Shown here: piece by piece, positions 45,954-54,976 of the stretch
How the letters are laid out: each line of letters begins with the position of its first letter
How positions within the stretch are numbered: position 1 is the first letter of the stretch
Assembly: GCA_031410915.1 (NCBI GenBank)
Contig: JANNZY010000057.1
Span: 1-64,000 of the forward strand
Direction: 5' to 3'
DNA from: WLMZ01 sp031410915
GTDB lineage: Bacteria; Actinomycetota; Acidimicrobiia; Acidimicrobiales; Ilumatobacteraceae
DNA: 64,000 nt
Notes under the pieces: model-generated
Databases searched by the model: none
What the model was told of the DNA's origin: nothing
What the model saw: only the letters and a program-made list of their open reading frames with translations
Program-made: the position numbers and the translations under genes

Positions 45954-45960
45954 GCGTCGC

Positions 45961-46740
45961 TCATGATGCCGCGAGCCCGCGCAGGCGCACCGACAGGCAG
46001 GTGACACATCCCTCGAGCTTGATGAACTCGCTGATGTCGATCGTGACGGGTGTGTAGCCGAGGTCGGACAGCAGCGCTGCGGTCTGCGGACAGTCGTCGG
46101 ACATCAACAGGCGGTCGCCGCCGAGCAGCACGACATGCGAACCGGACTCCTCTGGCACGGGCAGGAAGCGCGGCCAGAACGACGGGTCGTCCACCGCCGG
46201 CGGGTAGCCGATCACGGTGCCGTCGGGCAGCGCCGTGACAGCGGTCTTGAGGTGCAGCACCTTCGTCAGCGGGACAGCGATCACGTTCGCGCCGATGGGG
46301 CCGAGGATCGCGCGCAGCTGGCGGATGCCCTCACCGTTGGTGCGCCCGCCGCGGCCGACGTACACGGTGTCGCCGACCTTCAACACGTCGCCGCCGTCCA
46401 GCGTGCCCGGTGGACGGATGCGGTTGATCGAATAGCCGAGTGACTCGACGACCCGCTCGACGGCGGCCGTCTCCGGCTTGCGCTCGTCCGCACCGGGGCG
46501 GGCGATGACGGCGACGTTGCGGTACACGACCGTCGTGTCCTCGATGAACGCAGAGTCCGGGCACTCGGACGCCGGCGGCACCTCGATCGTCGACCAGCCG
46601 GCGTCGTGGAGGGCAGCCACATAGCCGTCCCACTGCCGTACCGCCAGCGTTGCATCGACCGGGGTGCGTTCGATGTGGGTGATCAAACCGTCGGCCAGAC
46701 GCAGGCTCGGCCGGCGCACCAACGCCTGTTGCGATGTCAT
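45961..46740 (-). CDS. Dimethylarginine dimethylaminohydrolase-like amidinohydrolase
   Basis: 259 residues. DDAH features: SECPDSAFIEDTTVVYRN (substrate-binding and acidic residues), PPGTLDGGDVLKVGDTVYVG, the catalytic His in VLHLKTAVTAL, and the nucleophile Cys near the end in KLEGCVTCLSVRL. The family hydrolyses methylated arginine to citrulline and methylamine, or arginine to citrulline. Convergent with the preceding reductase with a seven-base gap. Confidence 0.92.
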   Translation of the reverse strand: MTSQQALVRRPSLRLADGLITHIERTPVDATLAVRQWDGYVAALHDAGWSTIEVPPASECPDSAFIEDTTVVYRNVAVIARPGADERKPETAAVERVVESLGYSINRIRPPGTLDGGDVLKVGDTVYVGRGGRTNGEGIRQLRAILGPIGANVIAVPLTKVLHLKTAVTALPDGTVIGYPPAVDDPSFWPRFLPVPEESGSHVVLLGGDRLLMSDDCPQTAALLSDLGYTPVTIDISEFIKLEGCVTCLSVRLRGLAAS

Positions 46741-46871
46741 GGCAGCGAGAGTAGCGAAGCCGCTCTCCGTGGGAATCCTTCCGCTGTCCGAGGCGGTGGA
46801 TCAGACGGCGAAGTAGGCTGTCGCCCGCCCCGCGGCACCCCGCCGAGCGCGTCATCGAAGGGACCCGAGTC

Positions 46872-47921
46872 ATGAGTGAGCGAATCATCGGAGCGGGGCG
46901 CGGCAACGCAAGTTTCACTCACCAAAACGCATGTGTCGTCGCCGTCGAGGCCGTCGAAGCCCCAGAGGTGATCACGTCCGAATGGATCGACGAACAGCTC
47001 TCCGATACCTACACCCGCAACGGTCTGCGGCCCGGGCTGCTGGCTGAGCTGGCGGGCATCAAGGAGCGTCGCTGGTGGCCCGAGAACGTTACGTTCGACG
47101 AGGCTGCGTCGATGGCGGGCCACGCCGCGATCGAGGCTGCGGGCATCGATCGTTCCGAGATCGGGATGATGATCTCGACGTCGGTGTCAAAGCACCACCT
47201 CGAACCCTCGGTCGCGTGCGCGGTGCACAGCCATCTCGGGCTGCCGACTTCGTGCGGCAACTTCGACCTCGCCAATGCTTGCCTCGGCTTCGTCAACGCA
47301 ATGCACCTCGCGTCCACAGCGATCGACGCCGGCCAGATCAAGTACGCCCTGATCGTCGACGGTGAGGGAAGCCGCCACACCCAGCTGACCACGATCAAGC
47401 GGCTGCAGCAGCCGAACGCGTCGGTGCTCAACGTGTTCGACGAGTTCGCGTCGCTCACACTCGGTTCCGGCGCGGCGGCGATGGTGCTCGGCCACCTCGA
47501 CGACAACCCCGAGGGTCACCGTGTCGTGGGTGGCGTGATCCGCGCCGCTACACAGCATCACAAGCTCTGCGTCGGCGACCTCGAGCAGATGACCACCGAC
47601 ACCCATGCGCTGCTGGAGGCCGGGCTCGAGCTCGGCATGACGTGCTGGGAGGACGCCAAGGCGACCTTCGACTGGCACCTCGGAATGGACCGCTACATCA
47701 TCCACCAGGTGAGTTCGGTGCACACCAAGTTGATGTGCGAGCGGCTCGGCATCGATCCGGCCAAGGTGCCGCTGACGTATCCGCACTACGGCAACGTCGG
47801 CCCGGCCGCAATCCCCATCACGCTGGCCGGTGTGGCCGACGACATCGCCCGCGGCGAGCGCATCCTGTGCATGGGCATCGGGTCCGGGCTCAACACGAGC
47901 TTCACCGAACTCGTGTGGTGA
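46872..47921 (+). CDS. oleA: OleA, thiolase-family acyl-CoA head-to-head condensing enzyme
   Basis: 349 residues. Ketosynthase III / thiolase fold with nucleophile C137 in DLANACLGFVNAM, E111 in LEPSVACAVHSH at the position of the OleA glutamate base, His in YIIHQVSS, and Asn in HYGNVGPAAIP. OleA joins two fatty acyl-CoAs to give a beta-keto acid. A beta-ketoacyl-ACP synthase III would also fit the fold alone, but the next two genes (OleBC, OleD) settle it. It overlaps OleBC by four bases (GTGA). Confidence 0.93.
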   Translation: MSERIIGAGRGNASFTHQNACVVAVEAVEAPEVITSEWIDEQLSDTYTRNGLRPGLLAELAGIKERRWWPENVTFDEAASMAGHAAIEAAGIDRSEIGMMISTSVSKHHLEPSVACAVHSHLGLPTSCGNFDLANACLGFVNAMHLASTAIDAGQIKYALIVDGEGSRHTQLTTIKRLQQPNASVLNVFDEFASLTLGSGAAAMVLGHLDDNPEGHRVVGGVIRAATQHHKLCVGDLEQMTTDTHALLEAGLELGMTCWEDAKATFDWHLGMDRYIIHQVSSVHTKLMCERLGIDPAKVPLTYPHYGNVGPAAIPITLAGVADDIARGERILCMGIGSGLNTSFTELVW

Positions 47922-50482
47922 GACCCACTGTCCGCCCAGACCAGCTCCGCCGGTGGGGTGTGGATCCGGCCTGGTCGCGGACGGTGTCCGTTCCCGAATC
48001 CGGGTCCGCGGGCGGCGTGGTCAACACGTGGCACGTGCTGGACAGCGGAGATCCGCGGCGCCGATCGGCACCGGCAACGGTCGTCTGCGTGCACGGCAAC
48101 CCGACGTGGGCCTACCTGTGGCGCAGCTTCCACCATCGCCTCGGTGAGCGCTACCGGGTCGTCGCCGTCGATCAACTCGGGATGGGTCTGTCCGATCGCA
48201 CCGGTTTGCGCCGGTTCGCGACCCGTGTCGACGACCTCGGCGACATCATCGCCGCGCTCGAGATCGACGGTCCGGTCGTGCTCGCTGCGCACGACTGGGG
48301 TGGTCCGATCTCTCTCGGATGGGCGTTGCGCAACCGAGATCGTGTCGCTGGAGCAATCCTGTGCAACACCGGCGTGGCCGTGCCTGCCGGGCGCCGCGCG
48401 CCGGCGCTGATCCGCCTCGCCGCGTCGGGACCGGTCACCGACTTCGTCGGACACCGCACGCGCATCTTCGTCGACGGCACGCTCGCGCTCAGCGGCAACC
48501 GGGTCTCGGCGCTGGCTCGCGAGGGCTTCCGGGCACCGTACCGCCGCGCTGCGGATCGACAGGCGATCGCCGATTTCGTCGATGACGTGCCATTCATCGA
48601 CTCGCACCCCTCGTCAGCGGCCGTTGCCGCAGTGGCCGACGGCATCCGTGACTTGACCGTGCCCGTGCTCTTGGCCCATGGCGGACGCGACCCGGTGTTC
48701 GACGACAGCTTCGCCGCCGACCTGGCGGAACGCATGCCCCACGCGGACCGGCATCGCTTCGGCCGCGCCGGCCACCTCGTGGTCGAGGAGATGGACGTCG
48801 CCGGACTCGCCGACACCTGGCTCTCCGACCGCGTCGCCAAGCAGCGCCCCGCCGCGCGGCACACGACGGTCGACACTCCGGTCGCCCCGATGGCGGTGAC
48901 GACCCGACCGATCTGGTCCGCGCTCGTGGCTCGGGCCGGCGACAGCAGCCCCGGCTTCGTGGATAACGCAACCGGTGAGTCGACGTCGTTCGCCGAGCTG
49001 CATCGACGTGTGATGGGCTCGGCCGCCGGCCTGGCGCAGTTGGGCGTCCGCCCCGGTGACCGCATCGCCGTGCTCATCCCGCCGGGCACGGATTTGCTCA
49101 CTGCAGTCTTCGGCTGCTGGCGCGCCGGCGCCGTGACTGTTATCGCCGACCGCGGGCTCGGCCTGCGCGGCCTCGGCGCGGCCGTGCGCGCGGCGCGGGT
49201 CGACTGGGTGATCGGCCCACCGGCGGCGCTGGCTGCCTCGCGGGCGTTGCGTTGGGCCATGGGCGCGCGCCGCATCCCGGTCGAGTCGCTGACCGAGATG
49301 CACTCGTCGACAGCGCCGCTTCCGCCGGAACCGCAACCCGACGCGCTCGCCGCCGTGCTGTACACGTCGGGTGCCACCGGGCCGGCAAAGGGCGTGCGCT
49401 ACCGCCACGCACAGATGTGTGCGCAGCGCGACGCGGTGCGCGACACGTACTCGATCGGGCCGGACGACCGGCTCGTCGCGGCGTTCGCGCCGTTCGCGCT
49501 GTACGGGCCGGCACTCGGCATCACGTCCACGATCCCGGATGTGGACGTCACCAAACCGGGCACCCTCAGCGCGGATGCGCTCGCGACCGCCGTCGAATCG
49601 GTTGCCGCCACGATCGTGTTCGCCGCCCCCGCCGCGCTCGCCAATGTCATTTGTACGGCCGGCTCTCCCGGCCGGCCGGAGTCGCGTTTCGGGGGCGTGC
49701 GTCTCGTGCTGTCTGCGGGCGCGCCAGTGCCAATCGCGACGTTGCGGGCCACAGCGCAGCTGATCCCGTCGGCCGAGTTGCACACGCCCTACGGGATGAC
49801 CGAGTGCCTGCCTGTCGCCGACGTCAGCCTGACCGAGATCGATGCAGCGCGGGCAGGACGCGGGTCGTGCGCCGGTGTGTGCGTCGGGCCACCGGTGTCG
49901 GGTGCCGATGTGATGATCGCCCCGCTCGGCTTCGACGCCGGAAGGCTGGTGACTGCGCTCGGCATCGACATGATGGGCGAGATCCTCGTGCGCACACCGT
50001 GGGTCTCTGATGGTTATGACCGCCTGTGGCGCACGCAACGCGACGCCCGCCCGCGCGACGCGAACGGCATCGAATGGCATCGAACGGGCGATGTCGGCCA
50101 TGTCGACGGCAACGGCCGATTGTGGGTGGAAGGCCGCAGCGTGCACGTCGTGCACACCGCCAACGGTCCGGTCACGCCCGTCCCGGTCGAGATCGCGGTC
50201 GAAGGTGTGGCCGAGGTCCAGCGAGCGGCCGCGGTCGCGGTCGGTCCGGTCGGATGCCAGCAGCTCGTGGTCTTCGTCGAGCGCGGTGGCCGTGGTGTCG
50301 CCCTCGCCTCCGATGCGTTGAGCCGGGCCGTTCGTGCCGCCGTCGACGTTCCGGTCGCAGCCGTGTTGACGGCGTCACGCCTGCCTGTCGACATCCGTCA
50401 CAACACCAAGATCGATCGCACCCTGCTCGCCCGATGCGCGAGCGCGTTCCTGGCCGGTGGGCGAGGACGGCTGTCGTCGTGA
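47918..50482 (+). CDS. oleBC: OleBC fusion: beta-lactone decarboxylase + beta-lactone synthetase
   Basis: 854 residues from GTG 47918. Residues 1-300: alpha/beta hydrolase of the haloalkane-dehalogenase type (CVHGNPTWAYLWRS, nucleophile D126 in AAHDWGGP, His in GRAGHLVVEE), which is OleB. Residues 310-854: ANL adenylating enzyme with LYTSGATGPAKGVRYRHAQ (about 478), TPYGMTECLP and WHRTGDVGHVDGNGRLWVEG, which is OleC. OleC closes the beta-hydroxy acid to a beta-lactone and OleB decarboxylates it to a cis-olefin. A natural OleBC fusion is known in Actinobacteria such as Micrococcus. Overlaps oleD by four bases. Confidence 0.94.
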   Translation: MRPTVRPDQLRRWGVDPAWSRTVSVPESGSAGGVVNTWHVLDSGDPRRRSAPATVVCVHGNPTWAYLWRSFHHRLGERYRVVAVDQLGMGLSDRTGLRRFATRVDDLGDIIAALEIDGPVVLAAHDWGGPISLGWALRNRDRVAGAILCNTGVAVPAGRRAPALIRLAASGPVTDFVGHRTRIFVDGTLALSGNRVSALAREGFRAPYRRAADRQAIADFVDDVPFIDSHPSSAAVAAVADGIRDLTVPVLLAHGGRDPVFDDSFAADLAERMPHADRHRFGRAGHLVVEEMDVAGLADTWLSDRVAKQRPAARHTTVDTPVAPMAVTTRPIWSALVARAGDSSPGFVDNATGESTSFAELHRRVMGSAAGLAQLGVRPGDRIAVLIPPGTDLLTAVFGCWRAGAVTVIADRGLGLRGLGAAVRAARVDWVIGPPAALAASRALRWAMGARRIPVESLTEMHSSTAPLPPEPQPDALAAVLYTSGATGPAKGVRYRHAQMCAQRDAVRDTYSIGPDDRLVAAFAPFALYGPALGITSTIPDVDVTKPGTLSADALATAVESVAATIVFAAPAALANVICTAGSPGRPESRFGGVRLVLSAGAPVPIATLRATAQLIPSAELHTPYGMTECLPVADVSLTEIDAARAGRGSCAGVCVGPPVSGADVMIAPLGFDAGRLVTALGIDMMGEILVRTPWVSDGYDRLWRTQRDARPRDANGIEWHRTGDVGHVDGNGRLWVEGRSVHVVHTANGPVTPVPVEIAVEGVAEVQRAAAVAVGPVGCQQLVVFVERGGRGVALASDALSRAVRAAVDVPVAAVLTASRLPVDIRHNTKIDRTLLARCASAFLAGGRGRLSS

Positions 50483-51483
50483 AGGTCTTGGTCACCGGTG
50501 GTACGAGTCTGCTCGCCCGCCGAACCGCCGAATCGCTCGTGGCGCGCGGTGACGACGTCGTCCTGCTACAGCGTCACGAGGCACCGATCGATGTGATGCA
50601 GGTGCTCGCCGACGTGCGTGATTCTGCTGCTGTGACACGCGCCGCAGCCGGTTGCGACGCGATCATCCATGCGGCGGCGAAGGTGGGTGTCGTCGGCGCG
50701 TGGGACGACTACCGCACGATCAACGTCGACGGAACGCGCGCTGTGCTGCACGCCGCACGCCGTCATCGTCTGTCACGGGTGGTGCACGTGTCGACTCCCT
50801 CGGTCGCCCACGTCGGCCGAGCGATCGTCGGCGAGGGTGCCGCACCGGCCGCGACGGGCCGTACGGGAGCGTTCTACGCCGAGTCGAAGGCACTCGGCGA
50901 GCGGATCGCGCTCGCGGCGAGCGGTGCGGACCTCGCCGTCGTGGCGATCCGCCCACACCTCGTCTGGGGTCCGGAGGACACGCAACTCGTCGGCCGCATC
51001 GTCGCTCGCGCTCGTGCCGGACGGCTGGCCCTCGTCGGCAGCGGTGCCGCGCTGATCGACACGACGTACATCGACAACGCGGCGGCCGCACTCGTCGCCG
51101 CACTCGACTCGGCCGTGCCCGGGGCGACCTGCGCGGGCCGCGCCTACGTGATCGCGAACGGCGAGCCGCGCCCGATCCGTGAGCTCGTCCTCGGCATCTG
51201 CCACGCGGCCGGCGTCGACGTGCATCCGCGGCAGGTACCGCGCCGCATCGCGCTTGCGGCCGGATCGGCGTGTGAGCGGGTGTGGCCGTGGCGCAACCGT
51301 CTTCGTCACGCCGACGACGAGCCGCCGCTGACCCGCTTCCTGGCCGAGCAGCTCGGGACTGCGCATTGGTTCGACCCACGTCCGGCTCGAGACGATCTCG
51401 GCTGGACCGCGCAGATCGACATCGAGACCGGGCTGGCGCGACTCGCCGCATGGTTCGCGTCCGGCCAACATTCACAAGGCTGA
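50479..51483 (+). CDS. oleD: OleD, NAD(P)H-dependent beta-keto acid reductase
   Basis: 334 residues from GTG 50479. Extended short-chain dehydrogenase: nucleotide motif VTGGTSLLARRTAESL (a GGTSLLA variant of TGxxGxxG), ADVRDSAAVTRA, and catalytic Y133-x-x-x-K137 in FYAESKALGER. OleD reduces the OleA product to a beta-hydroxy acid for OleC. Last gene of the translationally coupled oleA-oleBC-oleD operon. Confidence 0.92.
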   Translation: MKVLVTGGTSLLARRTAESLVARGDDVVLLQRHEAPIDVMQVLADVRDSAAVTRAAAGCDAIIHAAAKVGVVGAWDDYRTINVDGTRAVLHAARRHRLSRVVHVSTPSVAHVGRAIVGEGAAPAATGRTGAFYAESKALGERIALAASGADLAVVAIRPHLVWGPEDTQLVGRIVARARAGRLALVGSGAALIDTTYIDNAAAALVAALDSAVPGATCAGRAYVIANGEPRPIRELVLGICHAAGVDVHPRQVPRRIALAAGSACERVWPWRNRLRHADDEPPLTRFLAEQLGTAHWFDPRPARDDLGWTAQIDIETGLARLAAWFASGQHSQG

Positions 51484-51522
51484 CCGAGCACATCGGCGTG
51501 AAGCGATGGCAGGCTGACCGGC

Positions 51523-52740
51523 GTGAACGATCGTGACCTGCTCGTCATCGGTGGTGGCCCGGCGGGCGCCGCCACCGCGATCCGTGCTGCTCGCGCCGGT
51601 GTCCGCGTCACCGTCTTCGAAAAGGGCCCGCACGGCCGCGACAAGGTGTGCGGCGACGGGCTGACCCCGCGTGCAGTGGCGGCGATGCACGATCTGGATC
51701 TGGACGTCAGCCGCGCCCACCGCATCGATGGGTTGCGGATGATCGCCGGATCCACGACACGCGAGCTCGCGTGGCCGGAGACGGATCGCTTCCCCGCCCA
51801 CGGCGCGGTGTGGCCGCGCCGCCAGTTCGACGCGTTCCTGATCGACGCCGCGATCGAGGCCGGAGCCGATGTCCGCTTCGACGCCGATGCTCTGCCGGTG
51901 ATGGACGGGGATCGTGTCGTCGGTGTCCGCGCCAACGGCGAGTGTCTGCGGGCACCGCTGACCGTGCTGGCGGCAGGCGCGCAGGGGGCCGCGGCCAAGA
52001 TGCTCGGCGCCGAGCGCGACCCCGACGAGCCATTCGGGTTGGCCATCCGTGCCTACGCGGAAACACCCCGCCATGCCGAGCGGCACCTCGAAGCCTGCCT
52101 GTCGTTGCGCGACGAACACGGCACCCCTGTACCCGGCTACGGCTGGATGTTCCCGGCCGGCGACGGCACGGTCAACATCGGTGTCGGCGCGCTCAGCACG
52201 ATGCAGGGCTTCAAGAAGCTCAACCTCAACACGCTGCTCGACCAGTACGCGGCGATCGTCCGCGACGACTGGTCGCTCGGCCCGTACGTGGACAAGCCGC
52301 GTGCGTGGCGGTTGCCGATGAGCGGTGTGCGCCGACATGGTCCGGGTTGGCTCGCCGTCGGCGACGCGGCCGGGTTCATCAACCCGATGAACGGCGAGGG
52401 CATCGACTACGGACTCGAGAGCGGTTCCCTTGCCGCCGACCTGTTCGTCGCCAACCCGGCGACGGCCCCCGACGTCTACGACCGCCTCGTCGGCGAGCGT
52501 TTCGATGCGTTCCTGCGCACCGGTCGCCGGTTCAGCTTCATCATCGGCCACCCACTGTTGCTGCGCACTGGACTGCGTATCGCGGTCGGCACGCAGACTG
52601 CGGCGAACATCACACTGTCCGTCATGGGCAACCTGATCGACGGCCAGACGCCGGGCGCCGCCGGCGCGGTGATGCGCGTCGCCGACAACGTGCTGCGGGT
52701 TGCCGATCCGCTGCTGCGTCGCACTCGGGCCCCGGCCTGA
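51523..52740 (+). CDS. Geranylgeranyl reductase family FAD-dependent oxidoreductase
   Basis: 405 residues. N-terminal FAD motif VIGGGPAGAATAIRAARAG, the family motif DKVCGDGLTPRAVAAM, and WLAVGDAAGFINPMNGEGIDYGLESG near residue 285. The family saturates isoprenoid chains; mycobacterial MenJ (Rv0561c), which reduces one bond of menaquinone, has this layout. The 39-base gap after oleD suggests shared transcription, but no biochemical link to olefin synthesis can be shown. Confidence 0.9.
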   Translation: MNDRDLLVIGGGPAGAATAIRAARAGVRVTVFEKGPHGRDKVCGDGLTPRAVAAMHDLDLDVSRAHRIDGLRMIAGSTTRELAWPETDRFPAHGAVWPRRQFDAFLIDAAIEAGADVRFDADALPVMDGDRVVGVRANGECLRAPLTVLAAGAQGAAAKMLGAERDPDEPFGLAIRAYAETPRHAERHLEACLSLRDEHGTPVPGYGWMFPAGDGTVNIGVGALSTMQGFKKLNLNTLLDQYAAIVRDDWSLGPYVDKPRAWRLPMSGVRRHGPGWLAVGDAAGFINPMNGEGIDYGLESGSLAADLFVANPATAPDVYDRLVGERFDAFLRTGRRFSFIIGHPLLLRTGLRIAVGTQTAANITLSVMGNLIDGQTPGAAGAVMRVADNVLRVADPLLRRTRAPA

Positions 52741-52819
52741 TCCGGTCACGCAGAGCGAACTCCTCAAGAATCGTCACGGAGCGAGACAGTTGCAACGCAT
52801 AGCGTCTATCCTGGCCCAT

Positions 52820-53461
52820 ATGACTTCGACCGAGTACGAGCGGCTGACACCGCTCCACCATCCGGCGCAGCGCTCCGGAGGCAGGGTCGACGGCCGCAAC
52901 ATGCGTCGCGATCGGAACAAGGATGCGGTGATCGACGCCTACCTCGATCTGATCACCGAGGGGGCCGCACGCCCGAGCGTGGCCGAGGTCGCCGATCGTT
53001 CCGGTGTGTCGCACCGATCGGTGTTCCGTTACTTCTCCGACACCGACGAGCTGGCCCGAGCCTCCATCGAACGCCAGGTGGAGCGCATCGCTCACCTGCT
53101 CGACTCCAGCGTGGACCTCACGATGCCGCTGGCGGAGCGGATCGAGGTCGTGCTCCAACGGCGGCTGACACTGTTCGAGACCATCACCCCGATCGGTCGG
53201 CTCGTCCGGCTGCTCGCTCGCGAGCAAGGAGTCATGCGACAGGAGCTGAGCAACAACCGCCTGCTCTTGCGCGAGCAGTTGCGCCGCATGTTCGATCCCG
53301 AATTGTCGGCGATGCCGGCCGACCAGGCCGCGAACACGCTCGCCGTGGTCGACGTGCTCTGCTCGTTCGATGCCAACGAGTTGTTCCGCGACGACCAGGG
53401 TCTGTCGCACGACGAAGCCGCCGCGGCGCTGCGCCACGCTCTCGTCACTCTGTTCGCGTAG
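52820..53461 (+). CDS. TetR family transcriptional regulator
   Basis: 213 residues from ATG 52820. The HTH region is KDAVIDAYLDLITEGAARPSVAEVADRSGVSHRSVFRYFSDTDELARAS at residues 36-85. The C-terminal ligand domain is all-helical and unremarkable. It is 14 bases from the convergent Rieske oxygenase gene, and downstream of the flavoprotein gene; which of these it controls is not evident. A run TTGCAACGCATAGCGTCTAT lies just before its start. Confidence 0.9.
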   Translation: MTSTEYERLTPLHHPAQRSGGRVDGRNMRRDRNKDAVIDAYLDLITEGAARPSVAEVADRSGVSHRSVFRYFSDTDELARASIERQVERIAHLLDSSVDLTMPLAERIEVVLQRRLTLFETITPIGRLVRLLAREQGVMRQELSNNRLLLREQLRRMFDPELSAMPADQAANTLAVVDVLCSFDANELFRDDQGLSHDEAAAALRHALVTLFA

Positions 53462-53474
53462 TCACCAACGGCTG

Positions 53475-54572
53475 TCAGTCGCCCGAGCCTTCGCGCACGG
53501 CGAGGTACCGACGGTTGACGTCGGTGATCAGCGCGTCCTTCTCCGACAGCACCCCATGATCGAAGCGGCGCGAGCTGACGCCGCGTTGCACCATCTCGCA
53601 CACTGTGTAGTCCTGGCTGCCGACGAGTTCGTTGAAGTCGACGACGACCGCTGGATCGAATCCCGGTGCAGCGATGGTGTCGGGTGCGAACAGATACTCG
53701 GTGACGACCGTCGTGTGCGTTGCTCGGCGCGGGTGCAGCGCGGTGGCCATGATGCAGGTACCGGTGACGTCGAGGAACATGTTCGGGAAGATGGCCTGCC
53801 CGAAGTAGTCCTCGCCGTCGGCAGGGCTCATCGTCGGCAGCAGCGGCAGGTGCGAGCGACCCATCGGGCTGAAGCCGTTCGAGCCGGGGAGCAACGCCAC
53901 GCCGCCGTCGGTTCGGGTCGCGTCGACAACGGTGCCTGCGCGATACACCGGTACGACGTCGACGAGCTCGGGGTGCACGCGCGGACAGTGCAGGCACTCC
54001 ATGTAGTTCTCGACGATGATCTTCCAGTTCGCCGCGACCTCGCGGACCGTTCGGCGGCCGACGCGCAGGTTGGCCATGTCGTGACGGGCGAAGTGCAGCG
54101 GCGAGTCAGCCGGATGAGCGGCGAACCACTCGACCAGTGACGGCGGCTTGTTGCCGAGATGGACGTAGACGAAGCCCTGCCACTCCTCGAGCGCAATGGA
54201 CCACAGCGATAGGGCGGTCTTGTCGAGATCGTCGTCGTCGACGTTGGGAGTGGCGATCAGGCGGCCGTCCAGCGCGTACGTGAACGCGTGGTAGGGGCAC
54301 ATGATCGACCCCTTCGCGCCGGGGCCGCTCTCGGCGCACAATTGCGCGCCACGGTGACGACAGACGTTGGCGTGGGCGTACAACCGACCATCCAGGTTGC
54401 GAACGATCAGCACGCTCTCGCCGGCGATGTCGACCACGACGCGATCACCAATCGCGATCGGATCGGCGCGACAGGCGTAGTACCACGTGTTGTGGAAGAT
54501 GCGCTCGCGCTCGAGCGCGAACACGTCGTCCGATGTGTAGTCGTTGCCGGTCAGGGTGGTCCGTTCGCTCAT
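53475..54572 (-). CDS. Rieske-type aromatic ring-hydroxylating / carnitine-like oxygenase alpha subunit
   Basis: 365 residues. Rieske [2Fe-2S] ligands in ANVCRHRG (C-x-H, about residues 70-73) and CPYHAFTY (C-x-x-H, about 91-94). The catalytic iron motif is NYMECLHCPRVHPEL (two His), with the facial-triad Asp expected in the C-terminal half (PAVVVDFNELV). Length and layout resemble the carnitine/choline monooxygenase and phenylpropionate-dioxygenase group. No beta subunit, ferredoxin or reductase gene is adjacent, so electrons must come from elsewhere. Confidence 0.92.
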   Translation of the reverse strand: MSERTTLTGNDYTSDDVFALERERIFHNTWYYACRADPIAIGDRVVVDIAGESVLIVRNLDGRLYAHANVCRHRGAQLCAESGPGAKGSIMCPYHAFTYALDGRLIATPNVDDDDLDKTALSLWSIALEEWQGFVYVHLGNKPPSLVEWFAAHPADSPLHFARHDMANLRVGRRTVREVAANWKIIVENYMECLHCPRVHPELVDVVPVYRAGTVVDATRTDGGVALLPGSNGFSPMGRSHLPLLPTMSPADGEDYFGQAIFPNMFLDVTGTCIMATALHPRRATHTTVVTEYLFAPDTIAAPGFDPAVVVDFNELVGSQDYTVCEMVQRGVSSRRFDHGVLSEKDALITDVNRRYLAVREGSGD

Positions 54573-54736
54573 GAGGTTGTCTCTCCGTTGGTTGCGAAGC
54601 CGAGTTGCCCCGCCAGTGTGGTGCCTCTGATGCCGAGCACCTGTGATCCCTCGGCCGGCCTGGCCACGCCGGGCATGGCGTGGATGCCGCTGACAACTGC
54701 AGGTTCATCGTACGGTTCGAGACGTATGCTGATGAA

Positions 54737-54976
54737 ATGTCTTCAACGCTGATCAACATCACCGAACGCGGACAGATCTCCGTTCCTTCGGACATTCGTC
54801 ACCGGTGGAACGTCCGTCGAATGCTCCTGGTCGACGAGGGTGATCACGTGACCCTACGACCAGTACCCGACGATCCGATCGCTGCCGTCACGGGCAAATA
54901 CGCCTGGACCGAGAAGACGAGCGACGAGTTGCGCGACGAGGACCGGGCCGTCGACGCCGAGCGTGACGCACTGTGA
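54737..54976 (+). CDS. vapB: VapB-type AbrB antitoxin
   Basis: 79 residues from ATG 54737. AbrB/MazE swapped-hairpin pattern: LINITERGQISVPSDIRHRWNVRRMLLVDEGDHVTLRPV, then an acidic tail (residues 50-79) that would block the toxin. It overlaps the PIN gene by four bases (GTGA). A -10-like TATGCT lies nine bases before the ATG. The dimer is expected to bind its own promoter. Confidence 0.9.
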   Translation: MSSTLINITERGQISVPSDIRHRWNVRRMLLVDEGDHVTLRPVPDDPIAAVTGKYAWTEKTSDELRDEDRAVDAERDAL

